From positions 1-64,000 of the forward strand of contig JANYFE010000026.1 in NCBI GenBank assembly GCA_025362795.1: 64,000 nucleotides of DNA. The letters are read 5' to 3'. The DNA is from Rhodobacterales bacterium. Lineage in GTDB: Bacteria; Pseudomonadota; Alphaproteobacteria; Rhodobacterales; Rhodobacteraceae. The position numbers and the translations under genes were made by a program. The notes under the pieces were generated by a model that had not been told where the DNA came from, searched no databases, and was given only the letters and a program-made list of their open reading frames with translations. This document shows positions 1-7,447 of this stretch, one piece after another (position 1 is the stretch's first letter; each line of letters begins with the position of its first letter).

Positions 1-8
1 AACAAAAC

Positions 9-28
9 CCCGGCAGAAGCACGCCGGG
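9..28 (-). terminator. Possible rho-independent terminator (leftward)
   Basis: A 6-bp GC stem (9-14 paired with 23-28) is followed, read leftward, by GTTTTGTT. This is the arrangement of an intrinsic terminator for transcripts coming from the minus-strand genes that end at 469. It lies about 440 bp beyond that stop codon, so it could equally belong to something outside the window. Confidence 0.4.
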
Positions 29-66
29 CGCTTGAGCTACCTGACGGCAACGCACCCGGCGTGCTT
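17..66. repeat. 12-bp perfect inverted repeat
   Basis: AAGCACGCCGGG at 17-28 is repeated in inverted orientation at 55-66, with 26 nt between the arms. The left arm overlaps the right half of the shorter hairpin at 9-28, so the two structures are mutually exclusive. That geometry would suit an attenuator or a protein-binding site. No gene is identified to which it belongs. Confidence 0.5.
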
Positions 67-468
67 GCCCAACCCGAAACCGACGATTATCAACAAGCCA
101 GACTCTCGTCATGAATGAGGGACGACCGGGGGGCAGGTCAGCCCCTGCACCTGCGCAGCGGCCAAGCTAAGGGCTCCAATGCCGCACGCTTTGCCGACCG
201 AAACCTGGCGCGGTTTCTAACGATAAGGCCGCGCGTCAGGCGACTGATCAAGCGCCTGATAAGGCGCTAGCGCGGTATCGCCACAACGTTTCCACACCTG
301 TCGCAAGAATGGCAGGCCGGGTTCATGGTGCTTTTTTCTCCCACAAACGCTGGGCGCCATTCAGGTCTCACCGGCAGGATGGCGTTTCCAGCGTTGATCC
401 GCCAAGGCTGCGGGGGCGCCGTGATGTGACCCGGATAGCCAGATTGGCATTGGTCGAAGGTAGGTTGG
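67..468. other. Gene-poor left flank
   Basis: No convincing coding region was seen. The stretch contains a hairpin at 251-268 (7-bp stem AGCGCCT/AGGCGCT, four-base loop). It has no T-run on either side, so it is not a textbook terminator. Short open frames here continue as antisense shadows of the downstream metallo-hydrolase gene. Confidence 0.4.
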
Positions 469-1977
469 TCAGGCGAGTTGCAGTTCGACCCACAGGTTTT
501 GCGCAAAAGACAGGGATTTGATCGAACCGGACGGAGCCTGAAACTCTGGTCCCGGTCCCGTGCCGGTGATCCAGGGGCTGTCGGCGCGGATGACGCGGCC
601 ACTGCACTGGGTCGCCAGGGCTTTCAAAATGGCCGTGTAGGGCATTTGCCCCCAGCCGACTTTCTGGGCGTCAAGCGCGTTTGTCGGGACGAAGGCGGAC
701 AGGTCTGTTTGGTGCATCTGGCCGAGACCCTTGGCCAGCGGCGTGGCGTTGTGGCTGCCGTGGTGGCCGACTTTATAATAGACCGTGCGCGCCAGAAGGT
801 CCGGTCCGGTCACCTGAGCGTCGCCGACCTGCCAGCTTCTATCTTGCCAGCTTAGCCAGTTGCCGATCTGGGCATCGGCGGCGAACAGCAGGACACGGCC
901 GGTGTCGATAAACTCGAACGCCAGAACCAGCGAAGTATTGTTGGTCTTGCTGTCCAGTTGCATGGCTAGATCAGCGCTTATGCCGAGCCAGTCCTGATCG
1001 ATCCGGCGCCACGACTGATCGCGGTCGGGTTGCGTTGTGGGAGCGAGGTTTTTGCGCGACGGGTTTGGCCGCGCTGGCGGCTTTGCCGGGCCGCTGTAGT
1101 TGTCTTGCACAAAACTGGCCAGTGCTGCCGCCTCTGGGCCGACGGCACGCGCCACGGCGTCCAGCGGCGTGCCGACATAGGTGTCAAAGGGCGCACCAGT
1201 GTCCACGATTTCAGTCTGCGCCGCGCTGACGGCGCAGGCCACCGCCAAAGCCCTGCTCCGCGGTGAAGTGGCAACTTGTGCCCCGAACATTTCGCTGGCC
1301 CGTTCAGTCAGGCCCAGCAGTTTGGCGTCGCGGGGCGGACCGAGGACATAGATGCGCAGGCCCAGATCGTCGCGGATCATCGGGGGATCGGTCGGTTCCA
1401 AATAGTGGATGTTGCCGCGCGCCAGACCAATACCGGCGTCACGGGCAGCACGGACTTTGCTGCCGGTGGCGCCGAAACTAAAACCGATCACCGCATCCAG
1501 GCCCTGATGCAAGGCGGTGATATAGTCGCTGGGTGCTGCCGCTGCTGACAAGCGCTGGCTGGCCGCTTGCAACGCGGTGACCGCGTCGTTCTTGTATTTG
1601 TCCAACTGCTTTGCCTGTGGGTCGGCGGGGTTTTCAGTCCATGCAAGCCAGACGGCATCGACCGAAAAGCTTTTGAATTGATCCGCAGCAGTCAGAAAGC
1701 CTGACACGTGATCGGTATGTTCGTGGGTCAGGACAAGCACGTCGATGTGTTTGGTCTGCGTGGCGATGTCCTGCACGATCGCGGCGATTTTCGCCGTGCC
1801 GCCGGTGACAGAGGAATGCACCCCGCAGTCGATCAACATCCAGAACAGACCACCACCGACCTTTGGGAATGACAGCAAATGGCAATCACCGATGCCCTGA
1901 CAATAGTGGCGTACCGTCATCCGGCCTGCTGGCTGGGAAGGCGGTTTGGCAGTGGCAGGATTTCTGGCCATGATCAT
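469..1977 (-). CDS. ComEC-like MBL-fold metallo-hydrolase
   Basis: A 502-residue protein of the metallo-beta-lactamase fold. The metal-binding signature LTHEHTDHVSGF is at about residues 82-93 (H85, H87, D89, H90). A late KVGHHGSHN motif is typical of the ComEC/Rec2-type subgroup. No signal peptide is evident, so it is probably cytoplasmic. Family members hydrolyse phosphodiesters or act as nucleases, but the substrate here cannot be read from sequence. The start at 1977 overlaps the stop of the upstream protease gene (ATGA) and has GGAG just upstream. A second ATG two codons later, at 1971, is possible. The tight overlap implies co-translation with the S8/metallopeptidase gene. A second MBL gene lies in the rightward arm of the same cluster. 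Confidence 0.85.
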   Translation of the reverse strand: MIMARNPATAKPPSQPAGRMTVRHYCQGIGDCHLLSFPKVGGGLFWMLIDCGVHSSVTGGTAKIAAIVQDIATQTKHIDVLVLTHEHTDHVSGFLTAADQFKSFSVDAVWLAWTENPADPQAKQLDKYKNDAVTALQAASQRLSAAAAPSDYITALHQGLDAVIGFSFGATGSKVRAARDAGIGLARGNIHYLEPTDPPMIRDDLGLRIYVLGPPRDAKLLGLTERASEMFGAQVATSPRSRALAVACAVSAAQTEIVDTGAPFDTYVGTPLDAVARAVGPEAAALASFVQDNYSGPAKPPARPNPSRKNLAPTTQPDRDQSWRRIDQDWLGISADLAMQLDSKTNNTSLVLAFEFIDTGRVLLFAADAQIGNWLSWQDRSWQVGDAQVTGPDLLARTVYYKVGHHGSHNATPLAKGLGQMHQTDLSAFVPTNALDAQKVGWGQMPYTAILKALATQCSGRVIRADSPWITGTGPGPEFQAPSGSIKSLSFAQNLWVELQLA

Positions 1978-4900
1978 GCGTCTCCTTCGTGGTCGTGTAG
2001 CATGGCGAAGGGTTCGGCTGCGGTTGCGCCGAAATAGAGGGCCCGCAGTGACGTGGATGCCCCACCGATCGCTGTTTGCCGTTGGCGTTCGCCACGTGCG
2101 GTGCTGCCGCTGTTCTTGATGATCGCATAGCGGATCGCGCGGCGACCTTCGCGCGGATCGATGATCAAAGTGCAGCCGCCCCGGAACCAGAACTTTTCGC
2201 CGTCCGGGTTGGCGGGGTCCAGCGGCAACGGGCGGCGTTGCAGAACCGTTGCCACGACTTCGACCTGAACCGAGCCATCGTCGGCGATGCGGCGCGCTGG
2301 GCGGACGCTGAACACGTCAAAGGTTGTCTGGCCGGGCGCGGCGGGTTTGACCACTTTGAAATTTGAATCGAACCTCGGGACGCCGTCCTGCAGGCCGAAA
2401 CTTTCGCAAAGCTGAGGGTTTTTGGCAAAGATAGCCTTGAGTTTGAACAGAACTTGCTTTCGATTGATTTCGTTCAGACGAAACACCTCGGTCCGGTCCA
2501 GATCGCGCAACGCACCCAGATCAAGACCGTCAATCAGATCATCCAGCCAGTCCGGCGTCGGGTCTGGGAAGGTGCCCCACCGCAACGTTTCTTCAGACAC
2601 TGTGCGAACGTCGCGCGGCAATATGTTGAATCTACGAAAATTTTCCATGAACGCGAGTCGGTAGTGATGATGATCGTCCGTCACGGAATCACTGTCAGCG
2701 GTGACGAGCGCGCGCAGATACTCGCCAAAGGTGATGTCAACCGCAGGACAATAGTCCAGCGCGCGGATGCACATGCGCAGAACGTGGTGCGCGGTTTTGG
2801 AGGTTTCTTTTGCGATGCGGTCGACCAGATCGGGGTGCAGCGCGCCACTGGGCAGAATGCCAGAGCCGTTGGTGGCAATGCGGATCAGATCGCCGGTGCG
2901 GCCATTGACGATCTGCAGGAACGCTTCGTAGACCGCCGCAACAAGGATCGAGGCCCGGGCATGCGGTTCGGTTGTAGTGGCATAGTCAAGGGTTCGGGTT
3001 TCGCCGCTGAGGTAGTCGCGCAACGGCCCCTTGCGGCCCGTGCCTTGTCCGAATTGCTGTGCCAGACCGCCGAGCAGTTTGGCGGCGCTGAGGTCGCCAC
3101 GCGCCTGCGCGACCTGAAAGCGCACCAGTTCAGGTATGGCGAAATGTTGAAACAGCGCGACAATGTCGGCGAAAGCCTCATGAAAGGCGGGAACGTCAAG
3201 GTTCGACACCTCTTGCATGCGGCGGTGCAGGCCATCCAGCAAGGCGTGTGACATCTCGTGCGCGACGATGTCGCTGGACAGACAGGAAAACACCATCGTG
3301 CCGGGGGCCGTCGCGTCGCCGTCTTGCGAGTTGGCCTGAAAATACCCAAACAGCAGCGCCTTCTTCTCAGGGCTGTAATAGGCGTTATCGGTGCGCAACG
3401 CATGCGGATAAATGCGAAGGCGCGGCACTTCATAACTGTTGTAAATCTCTGTTCCGTCGCTGTTTTTGGTGATGACGCGGTGCGGAGCCCATAGCACTTT
3501 GCGACCCAGAGCATGTTCAAAGTTGGTGATCGTGGTCATGGCGATGGCATAGACCATCTGCTGGTGGAACTGCGGATTGCCTTCGGATGGCACGTGACCG
3601 TCTTGTGCCAAAAGCCGTGGCGCATTCAAATTAACTGGGTCATAGACCCGGTTCGACGCCGGATCGACATCGACCACCTCTACATACTCGCCAATCGGGC
3701 CGGCTTGCAGATTATCCTCCCAACGGACCGGCAACGTAGTTTCGTTTATCGCGACGCTGTCCAAGGATTTGGCGGCTGACGGGTCGAGCGCGTAGACCCG
3801 CAGGCGGCGAGCGGGCGGCGGCTGATCTTTGGGTTTGGGTCGGAACGGCGGTTTTGGGGCAGGCGGCGGCGGTGCACCGCCGCTGATTTGCTTGCGCGAC
3901 AGCCATTGTTCCAGCTGTGCTTTCAGTGGCGCAGAGGGCTTGCCCGCATCTAGCGCCGCCGCAAGATAGCGCTGGCGGGCAACGGCAGAGATCTGATCCG
4001 GTGCCAGGTCATTGTCGCCAATGGCCGCATCGACTGTGGCATTTTGCTGGGCCATCTGGGTTAGTTCCAGCGCCAGCATCCGCTCGTGCGCGGTGGTTGG
4101 GGCAATGCTGACACCACCCCCGAACAGGATGTCGATCCAGCCGAAACTGGCTCGAGCGGGCGGCAGACGATGCAGCGCGGATTTGTCGGCAGGCTGCTCA
4201 GCCAATGCCTGATCGGCCTTGAGAACGCCGTTGCCGATTTTTTCAAACGTCTCGGATGGCGACATGCGGGGGGTGCTTTTGGCGGCAGCGGTGAACAGGG
4301 CATGGCGCACCGCCTCGACCCGCATCCAAGGCTCGGGGTAGCCCATGACGGCGGCACGGTGATGCGCCAGCCACAGCGCGGCGGCGGCGGCGATTTGCGG
4401 GGTGGCGGCAGAGGTTCCCGAACCGTCCATATCGACCAGTTTGCCGCAGCCGATCGCGGCCCACGGCACATTGGGGGTGAAGGCACCAAGGGCGGTGTTC
4501 ATTTTGGACGACGGGCCATAGCTGCCCTGCATCGTGCCAGAGGCCAGCCCGGAATAAGCACGACCATCGGCCATCACGCCGCAGGCCGCCAGCACCCGAC
4601 GATAGCGGGCGGGGAACACGGTCGAGCGCGGGGTAAGCGGATTTCCGGCGTAATTGTTGCCCGCGGCGGTGACGAGGACCATTCCGCTGTCATAGGCCAG
4701 ATTGACGGCATCGACCAAGGCGGCAGACGTCAAGCCGCCCATGCTCATCGACAAGACTTGCGCATGGCTGCGGCGGGCGTGGTCAAAGCCCTGCACCATG
4801 GTCCCGGTCCAGAACCGGACCACCCAATCGGCAATGCGGATCGGGATCACATGGGCAAAGGCCGCACCACCAATCGGACCGGTGTAGCCAGACCAGTCGG

Positions 4901-5594
4901 GCGACGTGCCGTCCAGCGGGTTGCCAGCCAAAAGCGCAAGGGTTGCAGTGCCATGGCCGCGGTTTCGGGTCAGCGCCGCGCCGGCTGGCGTGCGGTCGCT
5001 GGCGTCGTCCGGAAAAGCGGCGTCGACGAAGTTGCGCTGCAAGCTCAGGTCAAGGTTTGCAGGGCGGGTGATGTGCCCGGGGTCATATCCGGTGTCAAGA
5101 TGCGCCACGATGACCTGCGCCAGCTTCTGTTCCCAATCGGCCCCCAATGTCGCGCGTGCGGCGGAAAATTGCGAAAAGGCCGCCAGCTGGTTCCAGTCCC
5201 GTATGCCGACCGGGGGCGGGGCCTTGCCGCCGCTGCTGTCTTGATCATGGAAAATACAAAGCGCGTCGGCGGCCATTGCGGTTTTGGACGCGTCAGATTC
5301 AGGCGCAAACCAATGTTGTTCGTGGTCAGGTTCCACAAGGGAAACCCGCGCCCCAGCGGCGAAGCCCTGTCCCGGAACAAGGGCCGCGTGGGCTGCGTCC
5401 CATGGGTTTTCGTGGGTCTGACCCTGGTCAATGCGGAACCAGGTCGCCCGCGGTGCGGCGGCCGCACCCAGCCCGGATTCGGCGGCGGGGACTTCCAGAA
5501 TTTTGGTGACGCCCATCGGCGCAGCCCCTTGGGTCGCCGCTACAAAGGCTTGCGGATCGCCAACAACCTTGACCAGTAAACCATTTGCGGGCAT
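1974..5594 (-). CDS. Fused S8 subtilisin / HExxH metallopeptidase, 1206 aa
   Basis: Two protease domains in one chain. After about 130 poorly conserved residues comes a subtilase domain with Asp (AHLDTGYDPGH, D167), His (RGHGTAT, H214) and Ser (SGTSAATPQ, S395). A proline-rich linker at about 590-620 leads to a second domain. That domain has a zinc motif HEMSH (H779, E780, H783) and a downstream HEAFADIVALF (E806), as in thermolysin-like gluzincins. No secretion signal is visible at the N terminus. The start has GGGGGT upstream, and a sigma70-like promoter lies at 5616-5643. It is the first gene of a leftward two-gene operon with an MBL hydrolase and is divergent from two caspase genes. This suggests an initiator or effector role in a proteolytic cascade, which is inference. 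Both catalytic sets appear complete. Confidence 0.88.
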   Translation of the reverse strand: MPANGLLVKVVGDPQAFVAATQGAAPMGVTKILEVPAAESGLGAAAAPRATWFRIDQGQTHENPWDAAHAALVPGQGFAAGARVSLVEPDHEQHWFAPESDASKTAMAADALCIFHDQDSSGGKAPPPVGIRDWNQLAAFSQFSAARATLGADWEQKLAQVIVAHLDTGYDPGHITRPANLDLSLQRNFVDAAFPDDASDRTPAGAALTRNRGHGTATLALLAGNPLDGTSPDWSGYTGPIGGAAFAHVIPIRIADWVVRFWTGTMVQGFDHARRSHAQVLSMSMGGLTSAALVDAVNLAYDSGMVLVTAAGNNYAGNPLTPRSTVFPARYRRVLAACGVMADGRAYSGLASGTMQGSYGPSSKMNTALGAFTPNVPWAAIGCGKLVDMDGSGTSAATPQIAAAAALWLAHHRAAVMGYPEPWMRVEAVRHALFTAAAKSTPRMSPSETFEKIGNGVLKADQALAEQPADKSALHRLPPARASFGWIDILFGGGVSIAPTTAHERMLALELTQMAQQNATVDAAIGDNDLAPDQISAVARQRYLAAALDAGKPSAPLKAQLEQWLSRKQISGGAPPPPAPKPPFRPKPKDQPPPARRLRVYALDPSAAKSLDSVAINETTLPVRWEDNLQAGPIGEYVEVVDVDPASNRVYDPVNLNAPRLLAQDGHVPSEGNPQFHQQMVYAIAMTTITNFEHALGRKVLWAPHRVITKNSDGTEIYNSYEVPRLRIYPHALRTDNAYYSPEKKALLFGYFQANSQDGDATAPGTMVFSCLSSDIVAHEMSHALLDGLHRRMQEVSNLDVPAFHEAFADIVALFQHFAIPELVRFQVAQARGDLSAAKLLGGLAQQFGQGTGRKGPLRDYLSGETRTLDYATTTEPHARASILVAAVYEAFLQIVNGRTGDLIRIATNGSGILPSGALHPDLVDRIAKETSKTAHHVLRMCIRALDYCPAVDITFGEYLRALVTADSDSVTDDHHHYRLAFMENFRRFNILPRDVRTVSEETLRWGTFPDPTPDWLDDLIDGLDLGALRDLDRTEVFRLNEINRKQVLFKLKAIFAKNPQLCESFGLQDGVPRFDSNFKVVKPAAPGQTTFDVFSVRPARRIADDGSVQVEVVATVLQRRPLPLDPANPDGEKFWFRGGCTLIIDPREGRRAIRYAIIKNSGSTARGERQRQTAIGGASTSLRALYFGATAAEPFAMLHDHEGDA

Positions 5595-5920
5595 CGCGCT
5601 TACCCCCTGTTTTCCAATGTAAAAACTATTTTAAGTCAGTCAAATTCCGACAACAGCAGTCCGGCGCTGGCACGGCACAGTTGAAGCCTGACTTACACCT
5701 AGGATCGGATCGGGCGAAAATTTCAATCGAAGCAGACCTTAGCACATCTTGTCCGCAACGCAAAATTGATTCCTGAACGTCTGGGTTCGTGGATGCAATG
5801 CTGCAAATATCTACTTAGACGGGCAGGACCGCCCGCGATGAAACCCGATGCGCGAATCAAAAATTTGTGCTATGCTTGCAAAATTCAGAATATTTTTTTC
5901 AGGTGAGGGGAATTGCAGTC
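5595..5920. promoter_or_regulatory. Shared divergent promoter region of the protease cluster
   Basis: This 326-bp gene-free region separates the two arms of the caspase/protease cluster and must hold both promoters. It is more AT-rich than the flanking genes. The leftward promoter is listed separately. For the rightward arm only a weak extended -10 candidate (TGCTATGCT around 5870) was seen, with no clear -35. A small hairpin (CGGGC/GCCCG) lies near 5820-5835. The ribosome-binding site of the rightward gene is at 5901-5910 (AGGTGAGGGG). Confidence 0.6.
5616..5643 (-). promoter_or_regulatory. Sigma70-like promoter for the S8/metallopeptidase operon
   Basis: Read leftward there is a -35 TTGACT (5638-5643), a 16-bp spacer and a -10 TACATT (5616-5621). 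It is followed by a purine-rich Shine-Dalgarno and the ATG at 5594. Spacing and position fit a vegetative promoter with a short leader. Confidence 0.5.
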
Positions 5921-6724
5921 ATGACCTCGTCCAGAATCTGTCTCGATTCCAGAGTAGCTTTAGTTCTATGCCTGAGTTTCGGTCTCGCAGGTGCTGCGCA
6001 AGCGCAAGATTCTGCGGCTGCCGGAGCCTCAACCCTGACTGCGCTTGCCCAGGATTTGGGCAAATTCGCTGTTGTGGTCGTGTTTATTGAATCGGCGATG
6101 TCCGCCATTTTCAACTGGCGCGTTTATCGGGCTATCGTGAACTATCGGTCCATGAAGACGCCGGTATTGTGGGCGGTCGGTTTGGCGGTGGTCGCGACAT
6201 ATCACTATGATATATTTAACATAATCATGGCTTCAGTGAAGCCGGTCGCCGCAAGTTCTGCGGGCTCTTGGCTGACATATGCCGTGTCGGCGTTGATGAT
6301 CGCGGGTGGCAGTTCCGGGATCAACACATTGTTCTTGCGGCTTGGCATACGGTCGCCCATCGCGGAGGAACCGGTCAAACCGGCCCTGTCGATGACCGAG
6401 GCCTGGCTGTCGGTGAAGGTGACGCGGACCGCGGCGCGAGGGCCGATCCAGATTGCGATTGAGGAGGTGGCCGGCGGCCCGGCACTGCCGCTTGTCGGAT
6501 CACTGCAAGAGCGCACTCTTGGTCAGCGGCTGCGCGACGCGTTCGGGGCCGATTCAATGCGGTTCCCAAGCTATGGGGGCTGGACGATCAAGGCCGGGCA
6601 AAGTTACCGCATCACCGCAATTGCCACCGCCGAAAGCGCAAATGGGTTAGTTAGCCAAAGCAAAGTTATTTACGAGGGTGCGTTCGCGCCAAGGGCAATC
6701 GTGGACTTGCAGTTTGTTTTTTGA
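5921..6724 (+). CDS. Membrane protein with signal peptide, caspase cluster
   Basis: A 267-residue protein. The N terminus is a signal peptide with a probable cut after A28 (AQA). Hydrophobic segments follow at about 48-66, 81-103 and 117-140. A soluble C-terminal domain of about 120 residues, rich in short beta-like stretches, ends in VDLQFVF. No family was recognised. ATG at 5921 was chosen over an upstream start at 5867 because AGGTGAGGGG sits at the right distance and the signal peptide then begins at residue 1. It opens the rightward operon, 24 bp before a lysozyme-like gene. A holin-like, anchoring or sensing role is possible but not shown by the sequence. Confidence 0.75.
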   Translation: MTSSRICLDSRVALVLCLSFGLAGAAQAQDSAAAGASTLTALAQDLGKFAVVVVFIESAMSAIFNWRVYRAIVNYRSMKTPVLWAVGLAVVATYHYDIFNIIMASVKPVAASSAGSWLTYAVSALMIAGGSSGINTLFLRLGIRSPIAEEPVKPALSMTEAWLSVKVTRTAARGPIQIAIEEVAGGPALPLVGSLQERTLGQRLRDAFGADSMRFPSYGGWTIKAGQSYRITAIATAESANGLVSQSKVIYEGAFAPRAIVDLQFVF

Positions 6725-6748
6725 GAGATGATTTAGCAGGAGGCAGTT

Positions 6749-7444
6749 ATGAATACAAAGACTCAGGATGCCATGATCTGGCTGAATCAGAACTTTGGCG
6801 GCGATATTGACGCCGCATTGGCAGGTGCGCCGATTCCGAAGAATTTGATGATTGCGATTGGTATTCAGGAAACTTACTATATCTGGGCCAAGATGTATAA
6901 GACCGCCACTCCGGAAGAGATTCTGGCGATTTGTGTTGGCGATACGATTGACTTTCCCCGGCGCAGTACGGCCTGGCCCAAAAATCGCGTCGAGTTGGAA
7001 AAGCACTCGCAGGGCAAAGCGATGTTCAAGGTTGCGCGGGCCGCGCTAGAGCGTTTGGCTAAGGTGAATTCGGGTTTTGCCACGGTGGTCAAGAATCCGG
7101 ACAAATTTTGTCATGGTTTCGGGATGTTCCAATACGACATCCAGTTTTTCCGCAGCGCGGACCCGGAGTTTTTTCTGAACGGCGGCTGGGCGACGTGGAA
7201 AGGTACGTTGGGCCACGGGGTTGACGAATTGAAGGGCATGCTGGCCACGCTTTATGGCGCGCACAAGACGTCCTTAAGCCATGACGAGGTGGTGTTTCTG
7301 GGGGTGGCTTATAATCAGGGGGCGTTGAAAACCAAAAACAACTTCGCCAGCAAGCATTTCAAGATGGGCTACAAGGACGCGCAGGGCATTTATTATGGTG
7401 AACATATCGATAGCAATCTGAAAGCAATGGAGGGGCTGTGGTAA
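6749..7444 (+). CDS. Lysozyme/lytic transglycosylase-like protein
   Basis: A 231-residue protein with the three landmarks of the SLT/lysozyme fold in the right order. These are a glutamate in IGIQETYY (E41, candidate catalytic acid), GFGMFQ at 123-128 (equivalent to the G-x-x-Q strand), and AYNQG at 187-191 (equivalent to AYN[AS]G). No signal peptide is present, so it would be cytoplasmic unless exported by its neighbour or by lysis. A ribosome-binding site (AGGAGG) precedes the ATG, and the stop is 3 bp before the next gene. The assignment rests on motifs only. The fold may have been reused for binding rather than peptidoglycan cleavage. Confidence 0.6.
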   Translation: MNTKTQDAMIWLNQNFGGDIDAALAGAPIPKNLMIAIGIQETYYIWAKMYKTATPEEILAICVGDTIDFPRRSTAWPKNRVELEKHSQGKAMFKVARAALERLAKVNSGFATVVKNPDKFCHGFGMFQYDIQFFRSADPEFFLNGGWATWKGTLGHGVDELKGMLATLYGAHKTSLSHDEVVFLGVAYNQGALKTKNNFASKHFKMGYKDAQGIYYGEHIDSNLKAMEGLW

Positions 7445-7447
7445 GCG

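Noticed and set aside
4086-5579. A 497-codon plus-strand frame opposite the S8 domain
   Set aside because: The minus strand holds the complete Asp/His/Ser set; the plus frame has no homology and no ribosome-binding site.
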